From contig JBKBOU010000004.1 of assembly GCA_046293395.1 (NCBI GenBank), positions 83,017 to 147,016 of the forward strand: 64,000 nt of DNA, read 5' to 3'. The position numbers were made by a program, and so were the translations under genes. This DNA is from CAYNRA01 sp046293395 (GTDB taxonomy: Bacteria; Bacteroidota; Bacteroidia; Cytophagales; Spirosomataceae). Every line of letters begins with the position of its first letter. Position 1 is the first letter of the stretch. Shown here piece by piece: positions 24,442 through 33,508 of this stretch. The notes beneath the pieces were generated by a model, which ran no database searches, was not told where the DNA came from, and was given only the letters and a program-made list of their open reading frames with translations.

Positions 24442-25782
24442 TTAGTCGTTATTATGAATGATTTGTTTTCTACTTCCCATATTTTTTCGTCTGTTACGTC
24501 GATGTAAGAAATAACAAACGGTTGAAAAAGCTAGAAAAAGGAGATAGATAGACAGGGTATGTGCCTCGATATGCGTAATAAAAGTTGTTACCATATTTAT
24601 ACTATTTGTAATCCGTTCTGTAATCCAGCCCAACCCAGCGACTAAACCCACCCATGCCATACCGTTTCGAAATAAGCGATAATAAGCCGTTCGACTCAAA
24701 AGAAATAAACCTGGTAGTACAGCAGAAATAATCACGAGTTGCATACATTCTATGCCCAAATTAAACCCCAAAATACTTGCCATTTGCTGTTTCGTACCCA
24801 GCTGCATATAGTCAAGGGTAGTAGCGAATGCCAGCCCATGTACCAATCCAAAACCAAATGCAATTCGCTTTTCTTCATTCGGGAAAACCGGATACATCAC
24901 GTGAATCGCCGTAAGTAAAATTGAAATTCCAATCAAAATTTCAATGATTTGAGTGGGAAGAGTCAAAATATGCATTCCTCCGATAAACAAGGTAAACGAA
25001 TGCCCCAGCGTAAAGGCACTCACGAGATAGAGGATTCGTTTGCTGCTTTCTCGTATAGATAAAAGCGTATTTTTTTTGGTCGATGGATTATAAACAAACG
25101 GAATGGGCAACAGCAGTAAAAATAAAAAAAGAAGATGGTCTGTGCCTTCTGAAATATGTTCCATGCCCAAATGAATCATTTCTTTGAATCCGTTCCATGG
25201 GCTGCCGGCATCAATATTTACCAAAAAAGGCTTCAAAGTTCCCGTTTGTATATCCCATTCAAGCATACCTATTTCTTTGGGTGAATGTTGATTACGAAAA
25301 ATACCTTGTCTCCAATCATGTTGGATGGATATAAGTGCTTTGTGGCTCGCTACTTCGCGCAAGACAGCCTCGTAACCCAAGTAGAAATGGCGTAAATCGT
25401 AGGATTTCGGCGGAGTAAGTTGGCATTCAAATGAAAGTTCAAGGTAGTTGCCACTCAGGGCATTCACGGTTTCTGTTATACGTAAATCATGAATAGCTAC
25501 GTGCCAGGGTTTTCCATCCAATGTTTTGGGTTGGATATGTTGCAATAAATAGGTTTTCCAAGAAGCTTTGTGTTTTTGTAACAAACGAGCGGCGTTTTCA
25601 TCCAATGAAAATCCGATGGCGGTTTGCAGTTCACTGATAGGAATCCGGACATCTCCTGTAATTTTCGTTTCTTGCATTTGCAAAGAAAGGGTAGAATACG
25701 GCATAGGATGTGCCAAGACCTGGAAAGAAAAGCTACTTCCAAACCAGAAAAAAAGAAAGAAAAGAGGGGAATAAATGCGCAT
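24442..25782 (-). CDS. HupE/UreJ-type membrane protein with large N-terminal extracytoplasmic domain
   Basis: This 446-residue protein has a signal-like N-terminus (ending VLAHPMPYS) and about 190 residues of soluble domain. Then come the HupE/UreJ-2 motif HLGMEHISEGTDHLLFLFLL and six or so membrane helices, with further conserved GHSFTLFI and FGFGLVHGLAFA. The His, Asp and Glu in these motifs suggest transport or sensing of a transition metal; HupE and UreJ relatives are tied to nickel enzymes, but no hydrogenase or urease is visible here. It follows the DUF3500 gene with a terminator in between. Confidence 0.82.
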   Translation of the reverse strand: MRIYSPLFFLFFWFGSSFSFQVLAHPMPYSTLSLQMQETKITGDVRIPISELQTAIGFSLDENAARLLQKHKASWKTYLLQHIQPKTLDGKPWHVAIHDLRITETVNALSGNYLELSFECQLTPPKSYDLRHFYLGYEAVLREVASHKALISIQHDWRQGIFRNQHSPKEIGMLEWDIQTGTLKPFLVNIDAGSPWNGFKEMIHLGMEHISEGTDHLLFLFLLLLPIPFVYNPSTKKNTLLSIRESSKRILYLVSAFTLGHSFTLFIGGMHILTLPTQIIEILIGISILLTAIHVMYPVFPNEEKRIAFGFGLVHGLAFATTLDYMQLGTKQQMASILGFNLGIECMQLVIISAVLPGLFLLSRTAYYRLFRNGMAWVGLVAGLGWITERITNSINMVTTFITHIEAHTLSIYLLFLAFSTVCYFLHRRNRRKNMGSRKQIIHNND

Positions 25783-25802
25783 ACGAAGATAGGAAATAAA
25801 GT

Positions 25803-25837
25803 AGCCACGACTTGATGTTTTGCGTCAAATCGTGGCT
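25803..25837 (-). terminator. Hairpin between DUF3500 and HupE-like genes
   Basis: AGCCACGA (25803-25810) pairs with TCGTGGCT (25830-25837), extended by TTGA against TCAA with mismatches. On the minus strand it is followed by ACTTTATTT, so termination is only moderate and the downstream genes may still be reached. Confidence 0.55.
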
Positions 25838-25869
25838 TTATGTTAGGAGTAATTCAAAGGTAAAAATGA

Positions 25870-27267
25870 TTAATTCGCACCATAATCTGCTTTTCTATCT
25901 CGCCAAACAGAGTGTGGATGCACGCCGTTTCGGATGACAATACCGCCTTGCATCGACCATTCGATCCAAACACTTGGCCCGTCTATGAGGAGATAATCTC
26001 CTTTGGCTGCCATCGTTGTTCCACCGTAATACGATACGTAGGTGTCGTCTAATTCGGCTTTGTATTTTGCTAAAACCAAGGGAGCAGCTTTGTCATCTAA
26101 ATCACTCACGTATGTATTGATAGCGGCAAGTAAAGCTTCTTTTTGCGTGTTTGTGAGGTTTCCTGCACGAAGTCCCACTTTTGTCGTTGGGAAACTCCCA
26201 TCTTTTTGTGGGCCTACCTGAATATCGTTTTGTGCGGCACTTCGTTTGGCGGTAGAAAGCTCTGCTGCGCTTAGGCTCTTTAAAAAAGCCGCAAAAGCCG
26301 CTGTTTCTTGCACCAAAGGTTGAATGGTTTTCGCCGTATTGGTAGAAATCCAAGTTGGATAAGGTTCTGTTGAGCGGAAAATCGGTGTTCCACCTGTTAA
26401 TTTACCGTTTTGGAATGTCAGAATGGTTGTGCCGTGGTGTCCACCAATTTGCAAACTCCAAAGTCCAGTTTTACTAGGTGTTCCTAGGAAAGCAATGTAG
26501 TAATTGCCTGATCCATAGCCACTTCCGCCTCCGTTGGCTGCTAGGTAATCGTCAGCGTCGATGATTCCCGCAAACTCTTCGTACCCTTCATTGGCAGATG
26601 TACCCGTTGTTGCTTTTAAAAGCGAGTAGAAGGCAGTCCATTGTGCCGTTGAAAACGTACTAGATGCCAAACCAACGCGATTTTTATACAAAGATTGGGG
26701 TAAATTACTCCATTTTTGGGCTTGTGCAAGTGTGTAGCCGTACTGCAATGCGCTCACTTGTGTGCTAGACAAACTGGTTTTGAAGGCATCGGCGAACTTG
26801 AGTATATTGTCGATGTCCGTATCAAAACCCCATCCTACAGTAGGGGTAGTTCCACCGCCACCTGAAATGCCGGTTGCGGAAACAGAAAGACTGATGGAGC
26901 AGGATTGTCCTGCTACTGTAATAGCAAATTGGGCAGTTCCGCTCGTAGAGGGCGTTCCTGAGAGCGCAAAAGTAACAGAACCCGTACCCGTATTGATGGG
27001 ACCGGCTGTCAGGGTTGCAGTAAGACCCGTAACACCCGTTGATGCGACGGCTTGTCCGGCTGCAAGCACGCCTCCATTTCCGCCAGAGTAGGGGACAGTC
27101 GCTGTTCCTGAGAAAGCCGTACCGGCTACAGGGGACGCAGAAAAAGTCGTTTGGCTACAATCAAGAGAAGTTAATGTGGCGGTTGTTTCTGTTTCTGTTG
27201 TCTCACAGGAAAGGAGGCTAAGAGATAATCCTAGGACGCACGCAAGGGCTTGATTTTTGAATAGCAT
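25870..27267 (-). CDS. DUF3500-domain lipoprotein
   Basis: This 465-residue lipoprotein has the lipobox LLS-Cys at about residue 21. An N-terminal region of about 110 residues rich in Thr, Ser, Gly and Ala (an immunoglobulin-like fold, ISLSVSATG) and a Gly-rich linker lead to the C-terminal DUF3500 domain. Conserved-looking features there are WSLQIGGHHGTTILTF, PLVLAKYKAELDDTY and IEWSMQGG...HPHSVWRD. The HH and HPH groups resemble metal ligands. No enzymatic activity is established for DUF3500. It is the first gene of the leftward envelope cluster. Confidence 0.85.
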   Translation of the reverse strand: MLFKNQALACVLGLSLSLLSCETTETETTATLTSLDCSQTTFSASPVAGTAFSGTATVPYSGGNGGVLAAGQAVASTGVTGLTATLTAGPINTGTGSVTFALSGTPSTSGTAQFAITVAGQSCSISLSVSATGISGGGGTTPTVGWGFDTDIDNILKFADAFKTSLSSTQVSALQYGYTLAQAQKWSNLPQSLYKNRVGLASSTFSTAQWTAFYSLLKATTGTSANEGYEEFAGIIDADDYLAANGGGSGYGSGNYYIAFLGTPSKTGLWSLQIGGHHGTTILTFQNGKLTGGTPIFRSTEPYPTWISTNTAKTIQPLVQETAAFAAFLKSLSAAELSTAKRSAAQNDIQVGPQKDGSFPTTKVGLRAGNLTNTQKEALLAAINTYVSDLDDKAAPLVLAKYKAELDDTYVSYYGGTTMAAKGDYLLIDGPSVWIEWSMQGGIVIRNGVHPHSVWRDRKADYGAN

Positions 27268-27399
27268 AAAGGAGGTTGCTTTGGTTTAAATTTATATAAT
27301 CGTATATAATACGATAGAATTTATACTTTCGTGGCTTTGACGTAGAAATAAAAAAGACTGATTTTTCAAAAAATGCTTTCTGGATGAACAGAACCGCCT

Positions 27400-27504
27400 T
27401 TATTTGCTCAGTATCTTACGAATTACCTTGATTGTAAAGTAAATGGATGCGACAAGAAGTAAGAAAATAAAAATTTGCCAAATGATTAAACTTGTTTGTA
27501 ACAT
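27400..27504 (-). CDS. 34-residue single-pass membrane peptide
   Basis: On the minus strand, ATG at 27504-27502 opens 34 codons ending in TAA at 27402-27400. The product has a hydrophobic helix (LIIWQIFIFLLLVASIYFTI) followed by the basic tail KVIRKILSK. The arrangement is typical of genuine small membrane proteins and it fills an otherwise empty 368-bp gap upstream of the DUF3500 gene. No family is recognised. Confidence 0.45.
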   Translation of the reverse strand: MLQTSLIIWQIFIFLLLVASIYFTIKVIRKILSK

Positions 27505-27636
27505 GGTAATTGGTTTTTTAGAGATAATGGATGAAAACTCCCGAAACTTCGTGTAATGCAGGACAGCACTGCTGTTCCGGGTTACTATACGACGTGTTTA
27601 TGGCGTATATGTTAGCAGTTTGTGTTTTTGATGTTT

Positions 27637-28185
27637 TTAGCTTATCCAAGTGAATAATTGAGATGCCTTGTCCTTAGGTAAAACCAAAAATGTTTTTATG
27701 TCAAACAATTTTGCGTATGAATGAAATTTTGATTTGTATTGGGTGTTTATATTTGAAATGTATGTACTATCAATGTCTGTCCAATTAATAATTGACAACA
27801 GCTTTATTGTGGTGTTATTTGAAATCGTAAAAGGCGAACATTGTTGAATCTTATTGCCATTTACCTTACTGAGTAAAATTGACATAAACATACAAGTCGT
27901 GTCAATAGACTTTTTTAGAAGATTTCCGATTCTATAATTTGAAATTCCTGCTTTCATTTTTTTAATCTCGTCAGGTGTATAATTTGGGTCTCTTTCTTCA
28001 GCAAGAGTATTATTCTCCCAATTTTTCAATTCAATGATATAGAGTGTGTCGCTTGTTTGGTCATACCAACAAACATCCATTTCAGCGAAGTTATTTTGAA
28101 TAGCATTATAGCCATCACAATCACATAACCTAAAGTAGTTGTTGTCAGGGAAATTTAATGTTATTGAACTTTCTGTAATCGGCAT
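27637..28185 (-). CDS. PD-(D/E)XK-like nuclease, partner of the AAA ATPase
   Basis: This 182-residue protein has no family I can name. Its N-terminal third carries a nuclease-like active-site pattern: Asp37 in AEMDVCWY, then a beta strand, then Glu52-x-Lys54 in YIIELKNW, i.e. the D...ExK of the PD-(D/E)XK fold. The rest (CMFMSILLSKVNG, TTIKLLSIINWTDID) could form the strand-helix core. It begins 8 nt after the end of the broken ATPase gene, so the two form a unit resembling two-gene anti-phage systems that combine an SMC-like ATPase with a nuclease. A role in defence is inference. Confidence 0.6.
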   Translation of the reverse strand: MPITESSITLNFPDNNYFRLCDCDGYNAIQNNFAEMDVCWYDQTSDTLYIIELKNWENNTLAEERDPNYTPDEIKKMKAGISNYRIGNLLKKSIDTTCMFMSILLSKVNGNKIQQCSPFTISNNTTIKLLSIINWTDIDSTYISNINTQYKSKFHSYAKLFDIKTFLVLPKDKASQLFTWIS

Positions 28186-28193
28186 TTCAAAAA

Positions 28194-29260
28194 CTATTTT
28201 AGGTCAATATTTATTTCTTCATCGTACATTTTAAGCGCTTCATCAATGATTGAATTGGAAGGTAAAACCCCATCAATTAAGTCGTGAAAAGAGTTGCTTA
28301 CAGGTTTTCCTATTTCTCTTTTTAAGTTCCAACAGTAAACATTTAAATCGTCTCTTTTTGCACAGTTAGCAAGCTGTTTTATTACAAAGTAGCTATGTGA
28401 GGCTAGAAAAATTTGAACTCCTGCCTTACTCATTGCAACTAACATTTCAACCATTTGTCTAACTGCATCTGGGTGTAATGCAGTTTCAGGCTCGTCCATG
28501 AATAGAATTGTTCCTTTACCTAATTGACGATTCGTTATTAGAGTCGTCAAAATTCCTATTTTTTTAATTCCTTCTGCTGCATTGCAAACTGTTGATTACC
28601 CTTCTTAAATATAAATGGCTGGTCATTTTGCCCTGTTTGTTCTATTTTACCTTCAAATAAATCTTCAAGTGATTTGTTTACTTGGCTAAGTTCAGTTGCA
28701 ACACGCCCTTTTGTAGTTTCCAAGCTAAGAGCCTTTATTAAGTCTAAGTATGTGTCATCAAATCCGACACCATAAAAATTTTCTCTAATATTTCTTATAT
28801 CTGCAAAAGCGGTTAAAACTTCCTTAGCTGGAACAAATAATGCATTGATTGAACTATTTGTCAATGGTTCTACGTGCTCAATGCAAGTAGTAATGGATTT
28901 CTCTGTCCTGTCTCCAAATGAGAAGTAAATAGGCTGCTTATATTTTCCATTGTTTCCAACTATCGTAATATTCACATCAAGTTTTTCTTTACTACCCTTC
29001 TGTACTAAGTCGCCAAGTCCATTTTTACGTGGCATAAATGTGTCAAGAAGTTTGTCTGAAAGTTCTTTCTTATACACTACATCAGATTGTTTAGATTTAA
29101 GACTGTAAACTTCTAATGATTTAACAGTTGCATATAAGAGTTTAAGCAATCCCGTCTTACCCGTGTCATTCTTCCCAATTATCACATTGATTGAAGGAAT
29201 GTCTTTTAAGCTCAATTCCGAATGAGCCATAAAATTCTTTATTGTTATTGAGCTTATCAT
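28194..29260 (-). pseudogene. Frameshifted AAA (SMC/OLD-like) ATPase
   Basis: Two adjacent frames encode one ATPase. The N-terminal part (29260 to 28556) begins MISSITIKNFMAHSELSL with Walker A GKNDTGKT at residues 29-36. It ends FAMQQKELKK and a stop. The C-terminal part (to 28194) is in another frame and carries Walker B and the D-loop as GTILFMDEPETALHPDAV, then LASHSYF. If one base is restored near 28585-28600, the frames join as FAMQ..AEGIKKIGILTTLITN, the conserved helix expected before Walker B in AAA_15/AAA_21 ATPases. So this is a single-base frameshift in a roughly 355-residue gene, inactivating or recent. It is paired with the nuclease gene downstream. Confidence 0.75.
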
Positions 29261-29686
29261 TTTCTTTTACTTCAGATTTCAAATTTAGTTTATTTTACTA
29301 CACTTTGTCTTGTTGCACTGTCTTTTTACACTTGCCCACCAACGAGCATACCCACGCACCAAAGCCTTCCCATGGCGTATCTATTTGTTATTTGGCTGAG
29401 TTTATCTATTCTGGAAACAATTTCGAAAGCATAATCAAAAATACACAATATGCTCAAATGTACAAATCCTCCAACGGATTTTTAAGTTGGTTCAATCTGG
29501 ATGAATGTTAGTGGTATATGCTTCCCATTCATACTACGGACTAAATGTATAAATCACCTGGGTAATTACACCCACCTATCCACATTTTCCGCCATAAAAA
29601 AGAGTTATCCACATTTTTTTGTGGATAACTCTGGTGAAAAAGTAGTATTTGTGGAAAACCAAGGAGGCCGTTTCGTTATTTTTTTC
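29261..29686. other. Intergenic region with a cluster of DnaA-box-like sites
   Basis: No convincing gene lies in these 426 bp. Four 9-mers matching the DnaA box TTATCCACA within one mismatch are clustered: CTATCCACA at 29576, TTATCCACA at 29605, TGTGGATAA at 29620 and TGTGGAAAA at 29650 (the last two reversed). Two of them form the stem of the cydB terminator. The short open frames over this stretch have no recognisable features. Confidence 0.5.
29594..29632 (-). terminator. Terminator of the cytochrome bd operon, built from two DnaA-box sequences
   Basis: AGAGTTATCCACA (29601-29613) and TGTGGATAACTCT (29620-29632) form a perfect 13-bp stem with a 6-nt loop. On the minus strand it is followed by a run of T (complement of 29596-29600), 55 bp after the cydB stop. 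Confidence 0.7.
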
Positions 29687-30721
29687 TCAATAACTTTGCT
29701 CATCGAGTTGTACTTTTCCTCGAAATGTGTAAAAAACGAAAGCCGTATAAGTAGCTACCAACGGTACACCCACCGCTGCAAACGTCAGCATGATACCCAA
29801 TGACTTACTCGTCGCAGACGCGTTTTCAATCGTTAGATGATGCGCAGCACCCAAAGAAGATAAAACGATATTTGGGAATAATCCCACCGCTACCATCATC
29901 ATCAACAAAGCCGTTACCAAGGCTGACGAAGCAAACGCCCACCGGTATTTTCTTTTTGTTATGTTGCGCGTAATATTTGCCACCGCTAAAATCGCCAATA
30001 CCGGAATAAAGAACATCCACGGAACTTCTTTGTAACGCGCTATCATGTGCGGAATAAAAAGAAGGGTCGCCAACGTGGTCAAACTAAACATCAACACAAA
30101 AAATATCGTCGTATTTCGTACGAGAATGGTTAATTTGGTATATAACCTATTTTCTGTTTTCATAACCAGATAAATACTTCCGTGCATCATAAACAAAGCC
30201 AAGGTCGTGAATGCGACTAAAAAAGCATACGGATTGAAGAAATCCAATAACGTTCCTCTATAAATATACGTATTATCAATGGCTATGCCTTGAATGATAT
30301 TGCCTAAAACAAGCCCCAAAGAGAGCGCAAGTAAGATACTAGCAATAGAATACGTCGTATCCCATGTTTTTCGCCACCAAAGCATGGGCTCTTTGCTCCG
30401 AAACTCAATGGAAATCGCGCGGAGAATCAGAAGTACTAAAAATAGCATAAATAATTCATAAAATGCCGAGAAGACTGTCGCGTAAACGATTGGAAAACCA
30501 GCAAATAAAGCACCGCCACCAATGACGAGCCATACTTCGTTCCCGTCCCAAACAGGCCCAATGGCATTCAAGGCAATCCGCCGACTTTCTTCTTTCTTGA
30601 AAAAAAGATGCAAGGCACCTGCACCCAAATCGAAACCATCCAATATGGCGTATCCCGTAAATACACCCCCGACAACCAAAAACCACCAAGTCGCGTAAGG
30701 AATAGACAAAAATGTTTCCAT
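29687..30721 (-). CDS. cydB: Cytochrome bd ubiquinol oxidase subunit II
   Basis: This 344-residue, eight- or nine-helix membrane subunit partners CydA in the bd-type quinol oxidase, which reduces oxygen to water with high affinity. Hallmarks are the N-terminal YAILDGFDLGAGALHLF and GPVWDGNEVWLVIGGGALFAGFP (as two neighbouring stretches), plus SIEFRSK. Length is normal for the shorter CydB class. It starts 22 nt after cydA and is followed by a hairpin terminator; the pair forms an operon. No small CydX-like frame was recognised. Confidence 0.95.
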   Translation of the reverse strand: METFLSIPYATWWFLVVGGVFTGYAILDGFDLGAGALHLFFKKEESRRIALNAIGPVWDGNEVWLVIGGGALFAGFPIVYATVFSAFYELFMLFLVLLILRAISIEFRSKEPMLWWRKTWDTTYSIASILLALSLGLVLGNIIQGIAIDNTYIYRGTLLDFFNPYAFLVAFTTLALFMMHGSIYLVMKTENRLYTKLTILVRNTTIFFVLMFSLTTLATLLFIPHMIARYKEVPWMFFIPVLAILAVANITRNITKRKYRWAFASSALVTALLMMMVAVGLFPNIVLSSLGAAHHLTIENASATSKSLGIMLTFAAVGVPLVATYTAFVFYTFRGKVQLDEQSY

Positions 30722-30743
30722 AAATAAGTAAAATAAAAAAGTA

Positions 30744-32129
30744 TTAATGAGTGGCAGACATGAATGGATTGTCGCGCTTCGAATAATCCGGAATTTGTTC
30801 TGTCAATTGACTGTCGTCGTATCCATGCTTGATTTTTTTCGTCAATAAATACATGAACAAGGCAAATAATAGTACATAAACTAAGGTGAAGAGAATTAAA
30901 GAAAACCAAACTTGCTCCGCCCGAACGGACTCAGAGAGGGCATCCGACGTACGAAGAAGTCCATACACGACCCACGGTTGTCTGCCAACTTCCGCTGCAT
31001 ACCAACCCACTTGGTTTGCTACTTGTGGCAGTATTACCGACCAAGAAAATAGCCAGAGTAGCCATTTTTGTTCAAATAATGTTCCTTTCCACCAAAAATA
31101 AGCCGCGAGTAAGGTCAAGCCAATCAATGCCATGCCAATAGAAATCATTAGATGGTACATTTGAAAGACAAAATTCACAGCAGAAGGTCGCTCGTTTTTC
31201 GGGAAAGCCCGAAGTCCCTTCACGGGAGTTGTCAAATCTTGATGTAACAGAAAAGTGAGTCCTTTCGGAATGGCAATACCCGAAACCGCCTCTTTTTTTG
31301 TATTTACCCAGCCAACAAGATACATGTCTGCGACGGCTGTTGAGTCAAAGTGTCCCTCAAAAGCAGCTAGTTTCGCTGGCTGATTAACCGCCACACCATC
31401 TGCTGAGCGGTGACCAGTAAATAACTGAGCCAACCCTGAAACAGTCGCTACGAGCAAAGCAATCAAAAAAGATTGGCGGGCAATTTGTACGTGGCGGTTG
31501 CGCAGTAAATAGTAGGCATTCACACTTAAAACCAAGAAAGACCCCGCCAAAAAAGACCCAATCAAGACATGGCTGAGGCGATCCATAGAAGACGGATTGA
31601 AGACCATTTCCCAGAAATCAGTGATAACTGCCCGTGCATGAATGCCTTCGCCTTCGATACGAAAACCTGCGGGTGTCTGTTGCCAAGAGTTTGCCACGAC
31701 GATCCAAATCGCTGAAAACATCGAGCCTAGTGCCACCATAAGGGTAGAGAAAAAGTGTACACGTGGACTGACGCGGTTCCAGCCAAATAGTAATATTCCG
31801 AGAAAACCGGATTCTAATGCGAAGGCAAATATACCTTCTGCTGCCAATGCACTCCCAAAAATATCGCCAACATACCGAGAGTAAACTGCCCAGTTTGTAC
31901 CAAATTCAAACTCCATAACAATTCCTGTTGCCACACCGATTCCGAAGATTAAAGCAAAAATTTTAACCCAAAAACGAGTCATTTGTGCATACAAAGGATT
32001 TTTTGTCTTGAGGTAAAGTCCTTCCATTATCACCATGGTTATACCCAATCCGATACTTAGTGGTGGGTATATGTAGTGAAAGGCAATCGTAAACGCAAAT
32101 TGTATTCTAGAAAGAATTTCAACATCCAT
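30744..32129 (-). CDS. cydA: Cytochrome bd ubiquinol oxidase subunit I
   Basis: This 461-residue subunit carries the three hemes and the quinol site. His18 in FHYIYPPLSIGLG is the high-spin heme ligand region. RLSHVLIGSFLAGSFLVLS holds the second conserved His, and EVGRQPWVVYGLLRTSDALS is the diagnostic GRQPW segment. The Q-loop (LTFLLHQDLTTPVKGLRAFP) is short, as in the CIO-type or short-Q-loop class. It is the first gene of the cydAB operon. Expression under low oxygen is usual but no regulator site was identified. Confidence 0.95.
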   Translation of the reverse strand: MDVEILSRIQFAFTIAFHYIYPPLSIGLGITMVIMEGLYLKTKNPLYAQMTRFWVKIFALIFGIGVATGIVMEFEFGTNWAVYSRYVGDIFGSALAAEGIFAFALESGFLGILLFGWNRVSPRVHFFSTLMVALGSMFSAIWIVVANSWQQTPAGFRIEGEGIHARAVITDFWEMVFNPSSMDRLSHVLIGSFLAGSFLVLSVNAYYLLRNRHVQIARQSFLIALLVATVSGLAQLFTGHRSADGVAVNQPAKLAAFEGHFDSTAVADMYLVGWVNTKKEAVSGIAIPKGLTFLLHQDLTTPVKGLRAFPKNERPSAVNFVFQMYHLMISIGMALIGLTLLAAYFWWKGTLFEQKWLLWLFSWSVILPQVANQVGWYAAEVGRQPWVVYGLLRTSDALSESVRAEQVWFSLILFTLVYVLLFALFMYLLTKKIKHGYDDSQLTEQIPDYSKRDNPFMSATH

Positions 32130-32245
32130 ATTTGTAGTATTTATAGGGTAGTAAATATACGTGAGTCCCTAAGAGATTACTAAATAATCGTTGATATGTA
32201 CTTTTGTTGATGAACAATTTGACGCTTTTTTTAGGTAATACATAA

Positions 32246-32279
32246 AAAAAGAGGCTACCCAGCTGGATAACCTCTTTTT
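32246..32279 (-). terminator. Terminator of the FBP aldolase gene
   Basis: AAAAAGAGG (32246-32254) pairs with CCTCTTTTT (32271-32279). The minus-strand transcript ends in a T run after the stem. It lies 20 bp past the aldolase stop codon. Confidence 0.75.
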
Positions 32280-32299
32280 GTTTGCCAATCAAAAGACGA

Positions 32300-33382
32300 T
32301 TAAAGCAAACCTTCGTTTCTGTTGATACAATTCAAGTCTTCAAAAGCAGCTTTCAAACGAGCTACCATAGATTCCTCTCCTTTACGCAACCAAACACGTG
32401 GGTCGTAGTATTTTTTGTTTGGAGAATCAGCCCCTTCTGGGTTCCCCAACTGCGACTGCAAATAGCCTTCGTTCTTTTTGTAATAGTTTAAAATACCTTC
32501 CCAAGTGGACCATTGCATGTCTGTATCGATGTTCATTTTTACAGCACCGTACTCAATCGCTTCCCGAATTTCTTCGCGGCTTGAACCTGAACCTCCGTGG
32601 AAAACGAAATTGACAGGCAATTCACCCGTACCGAACTTCGACTGAATATAGGCTTGTGAGTTCTTCAAGATAATCGGCTGAAGTGATACGTTACCCGGCT
32701 TATATACCCCGTGAACGTTCCCGAAAGCAGCTGCAACGGTGAAGTTAGGAGAGATTTTAGATAATTCTTCGTACGCATACGCGACCTCCTCAGGTTGTGT
32801 GTATAATTTTGAGCTATCTACGTCTGAGTTATCTACGCCGTCTTCTTCTCCACCTGTAACGCCTAATTCAATCTCGATAGTCATACCCATCTTAGCCATT
32901 CTTTCCAAATATTTGGCAGAGATTTCAATGTTCTCCTCGATAGGCTCCTCCGATAAATCCAACATGTGTGAGCTGAACAACGGCTTGCCATGCTGCGCAA
33001 AAAACTTTTCGCCCGCATCCAAAAGACCGTCAATCCAAGGTAATAATTTTTTAGCACAGTGGTCTGTGTGCAAAACCACAGGCACGCCGTACGCTTCTGC
33101 AAGTTGATGTACGTGCATTGCTCCCGAGATAGAACCCGCAATCGCGGCTTTCTGTCCCTCATTTGATAAACTTTTTCCTGCATAAAAAATACCGCCTCCG
33201 TTAGAGAATTGAATGATAACGGGAGAGTTTACCGCCTTGGCAGTCTCTAAAACGGCATTGATTGAATTGGTTCCAACTACATTGACAGCCGGAAGGGCAT
33301 AGTTGTTTTCGTTTGCATGACGCAACAATTGGTTAAGTGCTTCGCCTGTTACTACACCCGGCTTAATGAACGATTGGCTCAT
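32300..33382 (-). CDS. fbaA: Class II fructose-1,6-bisphosphate aldolase
   Basis: This 360-residue zinc aldolase cleaves fructose 1,6-bisphosphate to dihydroxyacetone phosphate and glyceraldehyde 3-phosphate. It is colinear with the FbaA type of E. coli. The metal-site sequence LHTDHCAKK, the acidic IEIELGVTGGEEDGVDN, the second ligand region AAFGNVHGVYKPGNV, and FVFHGGSGS with the third histidine are all present. NMDTDMQWSTW-like substrate-binding residues (here MNIDTDMQWSTW) follow. It is a single-gene unit with its own terminator; a possible -7 box (TATTTTTG on the minus strand, 33480-33473) lies about 90 bp upstream. Confidence 0.96.
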   Translation of the reverse strand: MSQSFIKPGVVTGEALNQLLRHANENNYALPAVNVVGTNSINAVLETAKAVNSPVIIQFSNGGGIFYAGKSLSNEGQKAAIAGSISGAMHVHQLAEAYGVPVVLHTDHCAKKLLPWIDGLLDAGEKFFAQHGKPLFSSHMLDLSEEPIEENIEISAKYLERMAKMGMTIEIELGVTGGEEDGVDNSDVDSSKLYTQPEEVAYAYEELSKISPNFTVAAAFGNVHGVYKPGNVSLQPIILKNSQAYIQSKFGTGELPVNFVFHGGSGSSREEIREAIEYGAVKMNIDTDMQWSTWEGILNYYKKNEGYLQSQLGNPEGADSPNKKYYDPRVWLRKGEESMVARLKAAFEDLNCINRNEGLL

Positions 33383-33508
33383 AAATTGAATCAGATTTGG
33401 ATTAAAAAAAGAAAATACTTGTTTATAGTAAGCTATCTGAAGGTAATTGCTCTTTACGTATCCAAAAATACATATATTCTGATAGAACTCACACGGATTT
33501 GTCGCTTT

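Noticed and set aside
26762..27091. 109-codon plus-strand frame inside the DUF3500 gene
   Set aside because: It is an antisense shadow of the Thr/Ser/Gly-rich segment of the DUF3500 protein.
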